Source: Chlorobiota bacterium | Lineage (GTDB): Bacteria; Bacteroidota; Bacteroidia; Bacteroidales; F082 | Direction of reading: 5' to 3' | Assembly: GCA_030596395.1 (NCBI GenBank) | Contig: JAUVKF010000011.1 | Coordinates: 1-54,780, forward strand | DNA: 54,780 bases | Shown: piece after piece, positions 1 through 6,611 of the stretch | Layout of the letters: each line of letters begins with the position of its first letter | Position numbering within the stretch: position 1 is the stretch's first letter | Translations under genes and position numbers: made by a program | The notes under the pieces: model-generated | The model's input: the letters and a program-made list of their open reading frames with translations, nothing else | Databases searched by the model: none | What the model was told of the DNA's origin: nothing

Positions 1-144
1 CCTGATGAAAATGCTCAAAAGGTTGAAAAAACTTAGTTTAGAATATTATTTCTTCGCTCTCAGAAATGTTCTTTTTCCCAGGTTTCAAATTTGTTTGGTG
101 AAAATCGAAAATAATGGCCTTTTTCAGGCTTGACTAATTAATTA

Positions 145-1044
145 CTAATCCCTTAATTCTTTAGGCTTTTTAATTGTAAATGCACGGCTGATGTTGAAGC
201 CGATGTGGATGTCACCATTCACCCATTTGCCAGTTGTACGGCCAATAAAATGTTGCTCGATGATACCTTCGGCATTGGTCGCATACAACTGAAAGACGTG
301 CCCGCCGGTTTCAATATCTACTCCAATCGAAAAAGGATCGGTATATTGTTTACGGGTTTGTTTTGAAATTGTGTAGTAGTATTCAAGGTTTATACTTATT
401 CGCTTGCTGATTTTAAACCTTCCGCCGGCTCCAATTGAAAAAACATCATTATCATCCTCTTTGGATTCGACCAGATTATAATGAATGTGTGCTGGCATGA
501 TTTGAATTGAAACACTGGGGCTGAATTTTCGGGCAATAAGCAACAAATTTGCATATGACATTCGGGATGTAAAGTAATTTTTCCGGTCAGGTTCCGACCA
601 TTTTAACGCGCTGATCCCCATACTCCCAAAATAATCAATCGACAAAGGCATCTTTCGTAAACCAGTACTTTGCCGGAGGATCTTAACTTTTACCCATCCA
701 TCATAAGTTTTCTGATATGAAGAACGTCCTATTCCAATGGCAAGCCAGTTGTTTATACCGTATTGAAACCCAAGCCTGGTATTGGCCTGGTCAAGCCCGA
801 AAAAATCATACCAGCCACTGTTAACTGTTCCAAAGCGATGTTGAACATTAAAAATCAAATTACCGTTAAGTGGGTTTTCTACCGTTTGTCCAATCACCAG
901 TATAGTTGTTTTAAAGGTAGCGTCAGTATATTCAATGGTTGGTTCTTCATCGGCAAACATATCCATCAAATCGTCTTCCTGGGCGATAATATTCAGTTGT
1001 AAGAAAAATAATGCTACAAAAAATAGTATTGATTTCAAGTTCAT
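145..1044 (-). CDS. DUF5777-like outer-membrane beta-barrel protein
   Basis: A 299-residue protein with an N-terminal signal peptide (hydrophobic residues 4-20, cleavage near IIAQ-ED). A short acidic stretch (EDDLMDMFADEE) follows, then a body of alternating amphipathic strands rich in Gly, Tyr and Phe that looks like an outer-membrane barrel. The sequence resembles the DUF5777 family of Bacteroidota, which often sits beside YceI and cytochrome c-like genes, as it does here. It is the last gene of a minus-strand group (3828 to 145) and starts 23 bp after the YceI stop. No catalytic residues are visible. A role in the envelope redox group is inferred from context only. Confidence 0.7.
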   Translation of the reverse strand: MNLKSILFFVALFFLQLNIIAQEDDLMDMFADEEPTIEYTDATFKTTILVIGQTVENPLNGNLIFNVQHRFGTVNSGWYDFFGLDQANTRLGFQYGINNWLAIGIGRSSYQKTYDGWVKVKILRQSTGLRKMPLSIDYFGSMGISALKWSEPDRKNYFTSRMSYANLLLIARKFSPSVSIQIMPAHIHYNLVESKEDDNDVFSIGAGGRFKISKRISINLEYYYTISKQTRKQYTDPFSIGVDIETGGHVFQLYATNAEGIIEQHFIGRTTGKWVNGDIHIGFNISRAFTIKKPKELRD

Positions 1045-1067
1045 AAATATGCCGATTTAGGTCGTTA

Positions 1068-1625
1068 TTATTTCTTGAGGTCTTTCAGTTTAATATCAAT
1101 ATTGATCTCGTTCTCTTCAGCAATTTTACCGGCCACTGCACCCGGTATGCTGATATCGTAATCGGCGATCAGGATATTGAACTTTGATTTTCCATGGATC
1201 ACATTCGGTAAAACTTCAAAAGTTCCGGTTGAAGTAACTTTATTGGTAACTCCATGTATGGTTAAGTCACCCGAAATAGATGCTTCATAAGAACCCTTTT
1301 TACTAAAATCGATTGCATCAATATTAGTAACCTTTCCCTGGAAAGTGGCATTTGGAAATTTATCACTCTCCACATAATTTTCATTAAAATGTTCCTGCAT
1401 CAATGCTTTTTCGAAAATGAACGATTTCATCAGCACTTTAAAAACAATGGCGCCTGTTTTGGTGTCAAGAGCAGCATTCACCTGTTTGTTGTGCGCTTCA
1501 ATGGTTTCTAGCGGAGCTTCCGAGTGAAACCAGATGTGGCCTGTTTTTGTGATATATCGCTGTGCAAATGTTGAGGTTGCAAGCAATAAAAAGAGTATTG
1601 AAGTGGTGAGTTTTATTGTTTTCAT
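1068..1625 (-). CDS. YceI-family periplasmic lipocalin-like protein
   Basis: A 185-residue protein with a clear signal peptide (MKTIKLTTSILFLLLATSTFAQ). The body matches YceI: an early HIWFHSEAPLETIEAHNKQVNA-type segment, a central EHFNENYVESDKFPNATFQGKV stretch, and a late DLTIHGVTNKVTSTGTF stretch. YceI proteins are periplasmic beta-barrels that bind isoprenoids or other hydrophobic ligands, and they often neighbour cytochromes. The gene lies 10 bp downstream of the tRNA_anti-like gene and 23 bp upstream of the DUF5777-like gene, so co-transcription is likely. The ligand cannot be read from the sequence. Confidence 0.88.
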   Translation of the reverse strand: MKTIKLTTSILFLLLATSTFAQRYITKTGHIWFHSEAPLETIEAHNKQVNAALDTKTGAIVFKVLMKSFIFEKALMQEHFNENYVESDKFPNATFQGKVTNIDAIDFSKKGSYEASISGDLTIHGVTNKVTSTGTFEVLPNVIHGKSKFNILIADYDISIPGAVAGKIAEENEINIDIKLKDLKK

Positions 1626-1635
1626 GATATTTATT

Positions 1636-2070
1636 TTACTGAGTGATAAGTGAGCAATGTTCTAAAATTACATCTGTACCATTGTAGCCGGTACAATATC
1701 CCTTGATTGAAATATTCTCTGAAAGTTCAAGATTTGTCGTTCGATCATGGTAGTTTGGCAGCATGGTGCATCGTATCCCTTCATCACCAAACATTCCGCT
1801 GTTAAAAGCAAACACAACTATCACCGATGAATTGGTACTCTCAATTGACGAAGGAACCCCTTCTACCTGCAATACTTTATCCAGGTACTGGAGTGATTCT
1901 TCTGATCCATCGGAATAATGGTTGTAGCAAGCCTCAGCTGACAAGGTAAAGTCAGCCTCAGCTTTTTCATAATTGCGATGCGGTTTATTATAAACAAAAA
2001 ACCAGATATAAACAACTGCCATAATCCCCAGAACAGCAAAGACTCCTCCAATCTTAAATATTTTTTCCAT
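1636..2070 (-). CDS. Membrane-anchored tRNA_anti-like (OB-fold) protein
   Basis: A 144-residue protein with one N-terminal membrane helix (residues 7-27, GGVFAVLGIMAVVYIWFFVY). The soluble domain resembles the tRNA_anti-like/OB-fold family, with a helix ending in Y-LDKVLQVEGV, then VIVVFAFNS, and a C-terminal ISIKGYCTGYNGTDVILEHCSL strand pair. The family is common in Bacteroidota and its function is unknown. Cysteines in the last strands could pair if the domain is periplasmic. It belongs to the minus-strand group with YceI and the cytochrome-like genes. Confidence 0.65.
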   Translation of the reverse strand: MEKIFKIGGVFAVLGIMAVVYIWFFVYNKPHRNYEKAEADFTLSAEACYNHYSDGSEESLQYLDKVLQVEGVPSSIESTNSSVIVVFAFNSGMFGDEGIRCTMLPNYHDRTTNLELSENISIKGYCTGYNGTDVILEHCSLITQ

Positions 2071-2115
2071 AAGCGTAAGAATCTATTTTAGTCAATACAT
2101 TAATCTTTTTAGTGC

Positions 2116-2487
2116 TTAGTTGTTTGGGGTACCTGCATTTATCCAGGTTTCAATTTTTTTGATATCACAATCAGCCAGTTTTCCGCCACCTTTAGGCATA
2201 GGCGACCATCCGTTTTCATGACGAATAGTGCCCAGCAGACTACCGTTTTTCACAGCAGCTACTATCTCATCATAATTTGATAATGATACATTTCCCGAAG
2301 GGAATCCGGCGTTATGGCAGCTGGTACAATTGTTTTCAATAATTGGCCATACAGTAACTGAATAAGTTACGTTGGTTGTGTCACAGGCGGGTGCCTGAGG
2401 GTATAATTCCTCAACATTATCGTAATAACATGAATGCAGCGAAAAAAAGAAGGCCAATAGTATCAGGGCCGAAAATAATCGTCTCAT
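2116..2487 (-). CDS. Small mono-haem c-type cytochrome-like protein
   Basis: A 123-residue exported protein. The N-terminus (MRRLFSALILLAFFFSLHSCYYDN) is a lipoprotein-type signal with a Cys at residue 20. One CxxCH haem motif (NNCTSCHNAG) is followed by the GNVSLSNYDEIVAAVKNG segment, and MPKGG probably supplies the distal Met ligand. The whole mature domain closely resembles the first and third domains of the larger protein encoded at 2821-3828, so the two are paralogues. The likely role is electron transfer at the cell surface or periplasm. It is encoded 9 bp downstream of the DUF2892 gene. Confidence 0.8.
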   Translation of the reverse strand: MRRLFSALILLAFFFSLHSCYYDNVEELYPQAPACDTTNVTYSVTVWPIIENNCTSCHNAGFPSGNVSLSNYDEIVAAVKNGSLLGTIRHENGWSPMPKGGGKLADCDIKKIETWINAGTPNN

Positions 2488-2495
2488 TAAAAAGC

Positions 2496-2702
2496 TTATT
2501 CTTTTGTTTTACAGGTGCTGATTCCAAATGGCATATAAAGCGGGCAAGAACTTACAAAACTGGTTAGCAAAAACACACCACCAACAATAAGTAAGATTAT
2601 ACCTAAGGTGCCGCCAATAATATTTGTAAAATAAAGTACAGCAATTACAGCTGCAATTAGTATCCGGATAATCCTGTCAACAGATCCCATATTTTTTTTC
2701 AT
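2496..2702 (-). CDS. DUF2892 (YgaP-type) membrane protein
   Basis: A 68-residue protein with two predicted membrane helices (about residues 11-28 and 31-50). The start MKKNMGSVDRIIRILIAAV and the ending SSCPLYMPFGISTCKT are typical of the DUF2892/inner-membrane YgaP-like domain. The two Cys near the C-terminus (CPLYMPFGISTC) are the usual conserved feature. The family is widespread in Bacteroidota, often near redox or sulfur genes. Its function is unknown. It sits between the two cytochrome-like genes. Confidence 0.8.
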   Translation of the reverse strand: MKKNMGSVDRIIRILIAAVIAVLYFTNIIGGTLGIILLIVGGVFLLTSFVSSCPLYMPFGISTCKTKE

Positions 2703-2820
2703 AATAATAGTGTTTTAATAATTAATTTAATGATATTTCACTTTTGTCGTATATCTATTGATTTGCTTACAAAAATTTAAAAAAAGGTGAAAAACAATAA
2801 GTATCAGATTATAACTTTCA

Positions 2821-3828
2821 TCAATTGTCCTGGGCCCCTTCTTCAATCCAAATGCGTATTGCAGCAAGTTCACATTCCGAAAGTTTGGGCAGGTTTTTTG
2901 GCATGGCAGTAAAACCGGCTTCATGATTGACTGATCCCCACAGGCGTCCATCATTGGCAACAACTACCACCTCCGTATAATTTCGTAGGAAAACATTACC
3001 TCCCGGGTTGTTTCCACTGTGACATCCGAAACATTTACCTTCAATAATTGGCCAAACATTTTCAGCATAAGTTACATTGGTGGTATCACATCCATTGTCA
3101 CAGCTGTTATTCAGTGCCCCCTGCTCAATCCATATCCGTAATTTGTTGATTTGTTCAGCAGTTAAAGGCTCATTTGGCTCAGGAGGCATACGGTCTTGTG
3201 GCTCGTCTTCATTGATTACTTTAAACAATTTGCTGCCTTCCGGATCGTCAGGCATAATTTTTCCATTGTCAATTATCGATGCATAATCTACCAGAATAAT
3301 GTCATCCTGCGGATTAACTGTCCCGTGGCAATCGGTTGTTGCACACGATGAAACGATAAGCGGGAGTATTTCGTTTTCAAAATAAACCGAATCCGGATCA
3401 CAGGGATGATCATTTCCTCCACCGGGGTCTTCAAACGTGGTATCGTTAACCCATTTATTGATAATTAACAGGTCACAATCGTTGAGTTTGCCGGCAGGTG
3501 GCATGGGAGTATATCCTTGCTTATGGTTTATGACTCCAGCTAAAATTCCATTCTGAGCAAGAAATACAACAGTTTCGTAAGGTTTTAAATTAACACCACC
3601 ATTGGCAGTTTGATCGTTGTGGCAACCATAACAATTTGCACTTAATATTGGGACAATTGAGGTATAAGAGATGCTTGTTGTATCGCAAAACTGCGGGTCA
3701 GGATCGGGATCGGGATCTGGGTCGGGTGTAGCCATGATCCCGGGATCGTGCTTGCATGATTCAATGATTAGAAATGTTGCAAAAGAAAGTATGAGCAGGC
3801 TGATCAAAGTTAATTTTCTGAATACCAT
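2821..3828 (-). CDS. Three-domain c-type cytochrome-like lipoprotein
   Basis: A 335-residue lipoprotein: an N-terminal signal ends at a lipobox-like IIES-C (Cys about residue 25), followed by a (DP)n linker (about residues 34-45). Three tandem domains follow. Domain 1 has ANCYGCHND and MPPAG; domain 2 has SSCATTDCHG (CX4CH spacing) and DRMPPEP; domain 3 has GKCFGCHSG and MPKN. Domains 1 and 3 are close copies of each other and of the protein at 2116-2487. Each CxxCH should bind one haem c, with a downstream Met as probable sixth ligand. This fits a surface electron-transfer lipoprotein and is the first gene of the minus-strand group. Confidence 0.8.
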   Translation of the reverse strand: MVFRKLTLISLLILSFATFLIIESCKHDPGIMATPDPDPDPDPDPQFCDTTSISYTSIVPILSANCYGCHNDQTANGGVNLKPYETVVFLAQNGILAGVINHKQGYTPMPPAGKLNDCDLLIINKWVNDTTFEDPGGGNDHPCDPDSVYFENEILPLIVSSCATTDCHGTVNPQDDIILVDYASIIDNGKIMPDDPEGSKLFKVINEDEPQDRMPPEPNEPLTAEQINKLRIWIEQGALNNSCDNGCDTTNVTYAENVWPIIEGKCFGCHSGNNPGGNVFLRNYTEVVVVANDGRLWGSVNHEAGFTAMPKNLPKLSECELAAIRIWIEEGAQDN

Positions 3829-3966
3829 TGTTTCCGGGTAGTGTTTGTGAAGACGCTAAAAATACGGACTATCTCCGCCTTTTATTTTCCGAATCAGAAA
3901 GTTTAACAGAAAATTAACAAATCGTATTTCATAAAACAACCAACTGTTCGCACATTAGCTTTTCGC

Positions 3967-3974
3967 TATATTTG
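3967..3974 (+). promoter_or_regulatory. Bacteroidota -7 box (TATATTTG)
   Basis: An exact TAnnTTTG match ending 8 bp before the ATG at 3983. The message for the ATP-cone/Mrr gene would therefore carry almost no leader. Confidence 0.55.
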
Positions 3975-3982
3975 CTACGCTA

Positions 3983-4825
3983 ATGAACGATACAAATCAT
4001 ATACTTATTGTAAAATCGGATGGGAGCCGCGTTCCCTTTAGCCGGGGAAAATTAATTAAAGCCTTGCAAAATTCGGGGGCAGATCATGATCAGGCCAGCC
4101 AGGTTGTGAGCCAGGTTGAGCAACGAATTTACGATGGCATTCCTTCTAAAAAGATTTATCAATTTGCCTATTCATTACTCAAAAAGAAATCGTACCATGT
4201 TGCCGGGCGCTATCGCTTAAAAAAAGCCATTTTGGAATTAGGTCCATCGGGTTATCCCTTTGAAATTTTTGTTGGAAGACTTTTTGAATCGTTTGGTTAC
4301 CATGTTAAGGTAGGCAAGCAGATTAAGGGTAAATGTGTAAAACACGAAGTAGATGTTGTAGCAACTAAACCGGGCGAACAAGTTATTGTTGAGTGTAAAT
4401 TCCATGGCGACTACCGCAGTAAAACAAATGTGAAGGTACCATTATACATCAATTCGCGGTTTGAAGATATCAAGGCAAAATGGGCAGAAGATAATCAATA
4501 TAAAGACCTGAATGTTAAAGGTTTTGTTGTAACCAATTCCAGGTTTACACTTGATGCAATACAGTATGCCGAATGTGCAGGCCTGGGATTGATATCATGG
4601 GATTATCCGAAAGAGGGGAGTTTAAAATATTATATTGATCGATCGGGCTTGTATCCGGTTACTTCACTTCATTCCTTAACCAGGGCACAAAAAAAACTTA
4701 TTCTTGAAGAAGGTATTGTCCTTTGCTGTGAGTTAATTCGTCATGCCGATATCATGCGAAAGCATTCATTTAGCGAACAAGTTATTGCTAAAGTGCTAAA
4801 GGAAGCCGAAATTTTGGTGAAATAA
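3983..4825 (+). CDS. ATP-cone domain protein with Mrr-like nuclease domain
   Basis: A 280-residue protein. Residues 6-90 form an ATP-cone (ILIVKSDGSRVPFSRGKL, then a helical part ending in YRLKKAILELGPSGYPFE), the nucleotide-sensing module best known from ribonucleotide reductases. Residues 92-200 resemble the Mrr/RecB-like PD-(D/E)xK nuclease fold: E102 in FESFGYHV, D124 in HEVDVVA, and E137-C-K139 in VIVECKFH. The C-terminal part (RSGLYPVTSLHSLTRAQKKLI) may bind DNA. There is no companion methylase or restriction-system gene nearby. The combination suggests a nuclease under nucleotide control, which is inference. The start follows a TATATTTG promoter. Confidence 0.75.
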   Translation: MNDTNHILIVKSDGSRVPFSRGKLIKALQNSGADHDQASQVVSQVEQRIYDGIPSKKIYQFAYSLLKKKSYHVAGRYRLKKAILELGPSGYPFEIFVGRLFESFGYHVKVGKQIKGKCVKHEVDVVATKPGEQVIVECKFHGDYRSKTNVKVPLYINSRFEDIKAKWAEDNQYKDLNVKGFVVTNSRFTLDAIQYAECAGLGLISWDYPKEGSLKYYIDRSGLYPVTSLHSLTRAQKKLILEEGIVLCCELIRHADIMRKHSFSEQVIAKVLKEAEILVK

Positions 4826-4843
4826 TATTAAATATTTATACAC

Positions 4844-5716
4844 ATGTCCTGGCAACAAGCCGTAATAAACCAACTTGAAACTGCATTGCATAAACCTATA
4901 GAATTGATTTCAACATCCCCGGTTGGAGGTGGTGATATTAATGATGCCTATAAATTTAATACCTCTGAAGGCAATTTCTTTGTCAAGAAAAATTCTGCCT
5001 CCCATTTTCCCCATATGTTTCAAAAAGAAGCACAAGGGTTAAAGATACTTGCCGATGCCGATGAAATACCGGTTCCGGAGGTGGTTACTTTCGGTGAGGA
5101 AGATGATGTTGCTTTCCTGGTATTGAAGTTCATTAAAAGCTCTGGCAAATCTGAAAACTTCTGGGATGATTTTGGTAAACGGCTTGCCAATCTTCATCAA
5201 CACACAAATGATCATTTTGGCCTTGACCATGATAACTACATTGGAAGTTTACATCAATCGAATCGGAAACACGACAACTGGTCAGACTTTTTCAGGGAAG
5301 AACGGCTTGATTTCCAGGTGAAAATGGCGAGGGATCATGGAAATGCCGGAAGTGATACCGTAAGGGCTTTTGACAGATTCTATAGGAAATTGGATGAGAT
5401 ATTCCCGGTGGAGGCCCCATCTTTAATCCATGGGGACTTATGGGGCGGAAATTATATGGTTAATGAAAAAGGGGAAGCAATGATCATTGATCCCGCTGTA
5501 TATTATGGCCATCGTGAAATGGATATGGGTATGTCAAAACTTTTCGGGGGGTTTTCTGCTGGATTTTGTGAGGTATATAACCAACAATACCCTCTTGAAA
5601 AAGGCTGGCAGGAAAGATTGGATTATTGCAATCTTTACCCGTTAATGGTTCATGTTAATTTATTCGGGGGAGGCTATTTAAACTCGGTAAAATCAATACT
5701 TCGTAACTTTCAATAA
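4844..5716 (+). CDS. Fructosamine kinase family protein
   Basis: A 290-residue protein matching the fructosamine/ketosamine kinase family (APH-like fold) over its whole length. It has the N-terminal GGGDINDAY loop, the FFVKKN lysine strand, the catalytic-loop HGDLWGGNYM segment (about residues 196-206) and the metal-binding IDPAVYYGHREMDM segment. The family phosphorylates protein-bound or free Amadori products, starting deglycation. It is encoded 18 bp after the ATP-cone/Mrr gene and is probably co-transcribed, though no functional link is known. Confidence 0.9.
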   Translation: MSWQQAVINQLETALHKPIELISTSPVGGGDINDAYKFNTSEGNFFVKKNSASHFPHMFQKEAQGLKILADADEIPVPEVVTFGEEDDVAFLVLKFIKSSGKSENFWDDFGKRLANLHQHTNDHFGLDHDNYIGSLHQSNRKHDNWSDFFREERLDFQVKMARDHGNAGSDTVRAFDRFYRKLDEIFPVEAPSLIHGDLWGGNYMVNEKGEAMIIDPAVYYGHREMDMGMSKLFGGFSAGFCEVYNQQYPLEKGWQERLDYCNLYPLMVHVNLFGGGYLNSVKSILRNFQ

Positions 5717-5729
5717 CCGAAAAAAAGTC

Positions 5730-5737
5730 TAATTTTG
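5730..5737 (+). promoter_or_regulatory. Bacteroidota -7 box (TAATTTTG)
   Basis: An exact TAnnTTTG match 16 bp before the ATG of the barrel gene at 5754. No clear -33 TTTG at normal spacing. Confidence 0.45.
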
Positions 5738-5753
5738 AATTAAAATAGAAAGC

Positions 5754-6365
5754 ATGAAGCGGCTTCTGCTAATATTAATAATAGCATTCTTTTCCCAAAA
5801 CAGTTTTTCACAGGATTATTACCGAAGTTATGATCACCATGATATCATGATCGGTTATGGCCAGTTTATTCCTGACCAGTTTAAGTCGGTAAAATCATCC
5901 ATGCTTAACGACTTATATCCTGATAGGCGATATGTTAGGGACAACTATTCCAGTATTGGAACCATCTTCTTTACTTACAGACATATTTTCAAAAACGAAT
6001 TGTTTATGTGGGGCATAACAGCCGGGATCAGTAATTCGAAAAGTGAAATTTACAATGTGGGCCAGTTTGAAGGTGAATTAAAGCGACAGTTTTATACGGT
6101 TGCCATTGAATGGGAATATCGTTATGTAAACCAGGGGCCAGTGCAGGTTTACTCGGGTTTGGGGCTTGGTTTTACTTATGCTACCGAAACCTTAACACCG
6201 CCTTCCGAATCATCCAAGAGTGAAAGCGCGGGCAACATCAGCAATATTGCTTACCAGGTGAATGTCGCAGGGGTGAGGCTCGGTAAAAAATATGGAGGGT
6301 TCGTAGAGTTAGGCTATGGATACAAGGGTATCATAAACGTAGGCTTCTCCGTCCAGCTTTTCTAA
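5754..6365 (+). CDS. Small outer-membrane beta-barrel protein
   Basis: A 203-residue protein with a signal peptide (MKRLLLILIIAFFSQNSFSQ) and a body of alternating strands (FFTYRHIF, LFMWGITAGIS, VQVYSGLGLGFTYA, GGFVELGYGYKGIINVGFSVQLF). It ends in the F that typifies outer-membrane barrels. The size suits an eight-stranded OmpA/OmpW-like barrel. No family-specific motif was recognised. A TAATTTTG box lies directly upstream, so it is likely transcribed separately from the kinase gene. Confidence 0.65.
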   Translation: MKRLLLILIIAFFSQNSFSQDYYRSYDHHDIMIGYGQFIPDQFKSVKSSMLNDLYPDRRYVRDNYSSIGTIFFTYRHIFKNELFMWGITAGISNSKSEIYNVGQFEGELKRQFYTVAIEWEYRYVNQGPVQVYSGLGLGFTYATETLTPPSESSKSESAGNISNIAYQVNVAGVRLGKKYGGFVELGYGYKGIINVGFSVQLF

Positions 6366-6431
6366 TTTTTCTCATGACTTTCCTCCATTCGCAGAACCTG
6401 CAATAGTCTGAATCAGGAATCCAACGAAACA

Positions 6432-6502
6432 AACAAATAGCACAACTACACTTCTCTCCGTCAGCTGACGGAGGAGATGCCCGTAGGGCAGAGGGGTTCT
6501 TA
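6432..6502 (+). repeat. Dispersed repeat A, copy 1 (upstream of ispG)
   Basis: The left end AACAAATAGCACA is shared with the copy at 10342. A perfect palindrome (CTCCGTCAGCTGACGGAG) and a GAGATGCC...GCAGAGGGGTT tail follow. Both copies have the same order of blocks with different hairpin arms, which is the behaviour of a dispersed palindromic repeat family. It ends about 11 bp before the TAACTTTG box of ispG. Confidence 0.7.
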
Positions 6503-6512
6503 CTTTCTCTAT

Positions 6513-6520
6513 TAACTTTG
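6513..6520 (+). promoter_or_regulatory. Probable ispG -7 box (TAACTTTG)
   Basis: An exact TAnnTTTG match. Its TAA is also an in-frame stop in the ispG frame, so translation of the conserved IspG N-terminus must begin downstream of it. Confidence 0.5.
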
Positions 6521-6611
6521 TAAAATCAAAACTTACTTTCAATATAAAAGCACCGAAGTTGTTATTGGCGACCTGATCATTGGAGGCGATAACCCTATTC
6601 CTGTCCAGTCG
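6516..6611 (+). other. In-frame IspG N-terminal coding region without ATG, GTG or TTG
   Basis: The ispG frame is open from just after the TAA at 6513. From about 6555 it encodes EVVIGDLIIGGDNPIPVQS, which joins MTNAD at 6612. This is the conserved first strand of IspG (E. coli has [20 protein letters not shown]). The codons from 6516 to 6611 include no ATG, GTG or TTG; ATC at 6525 and ATT codons are the only near-start codons. The protein therefore probably starts at a rare non-AUG codon, or the true start was lost. Confidence 0.7.

Noticed and set aside
1..36. Eleven-codon open tail (PDENAQKVEKT, then TAG) at the left edge
   Set aside because: It could be the 3' end of a plus-strand gene, but it is too short to recognise or to separate from chance.
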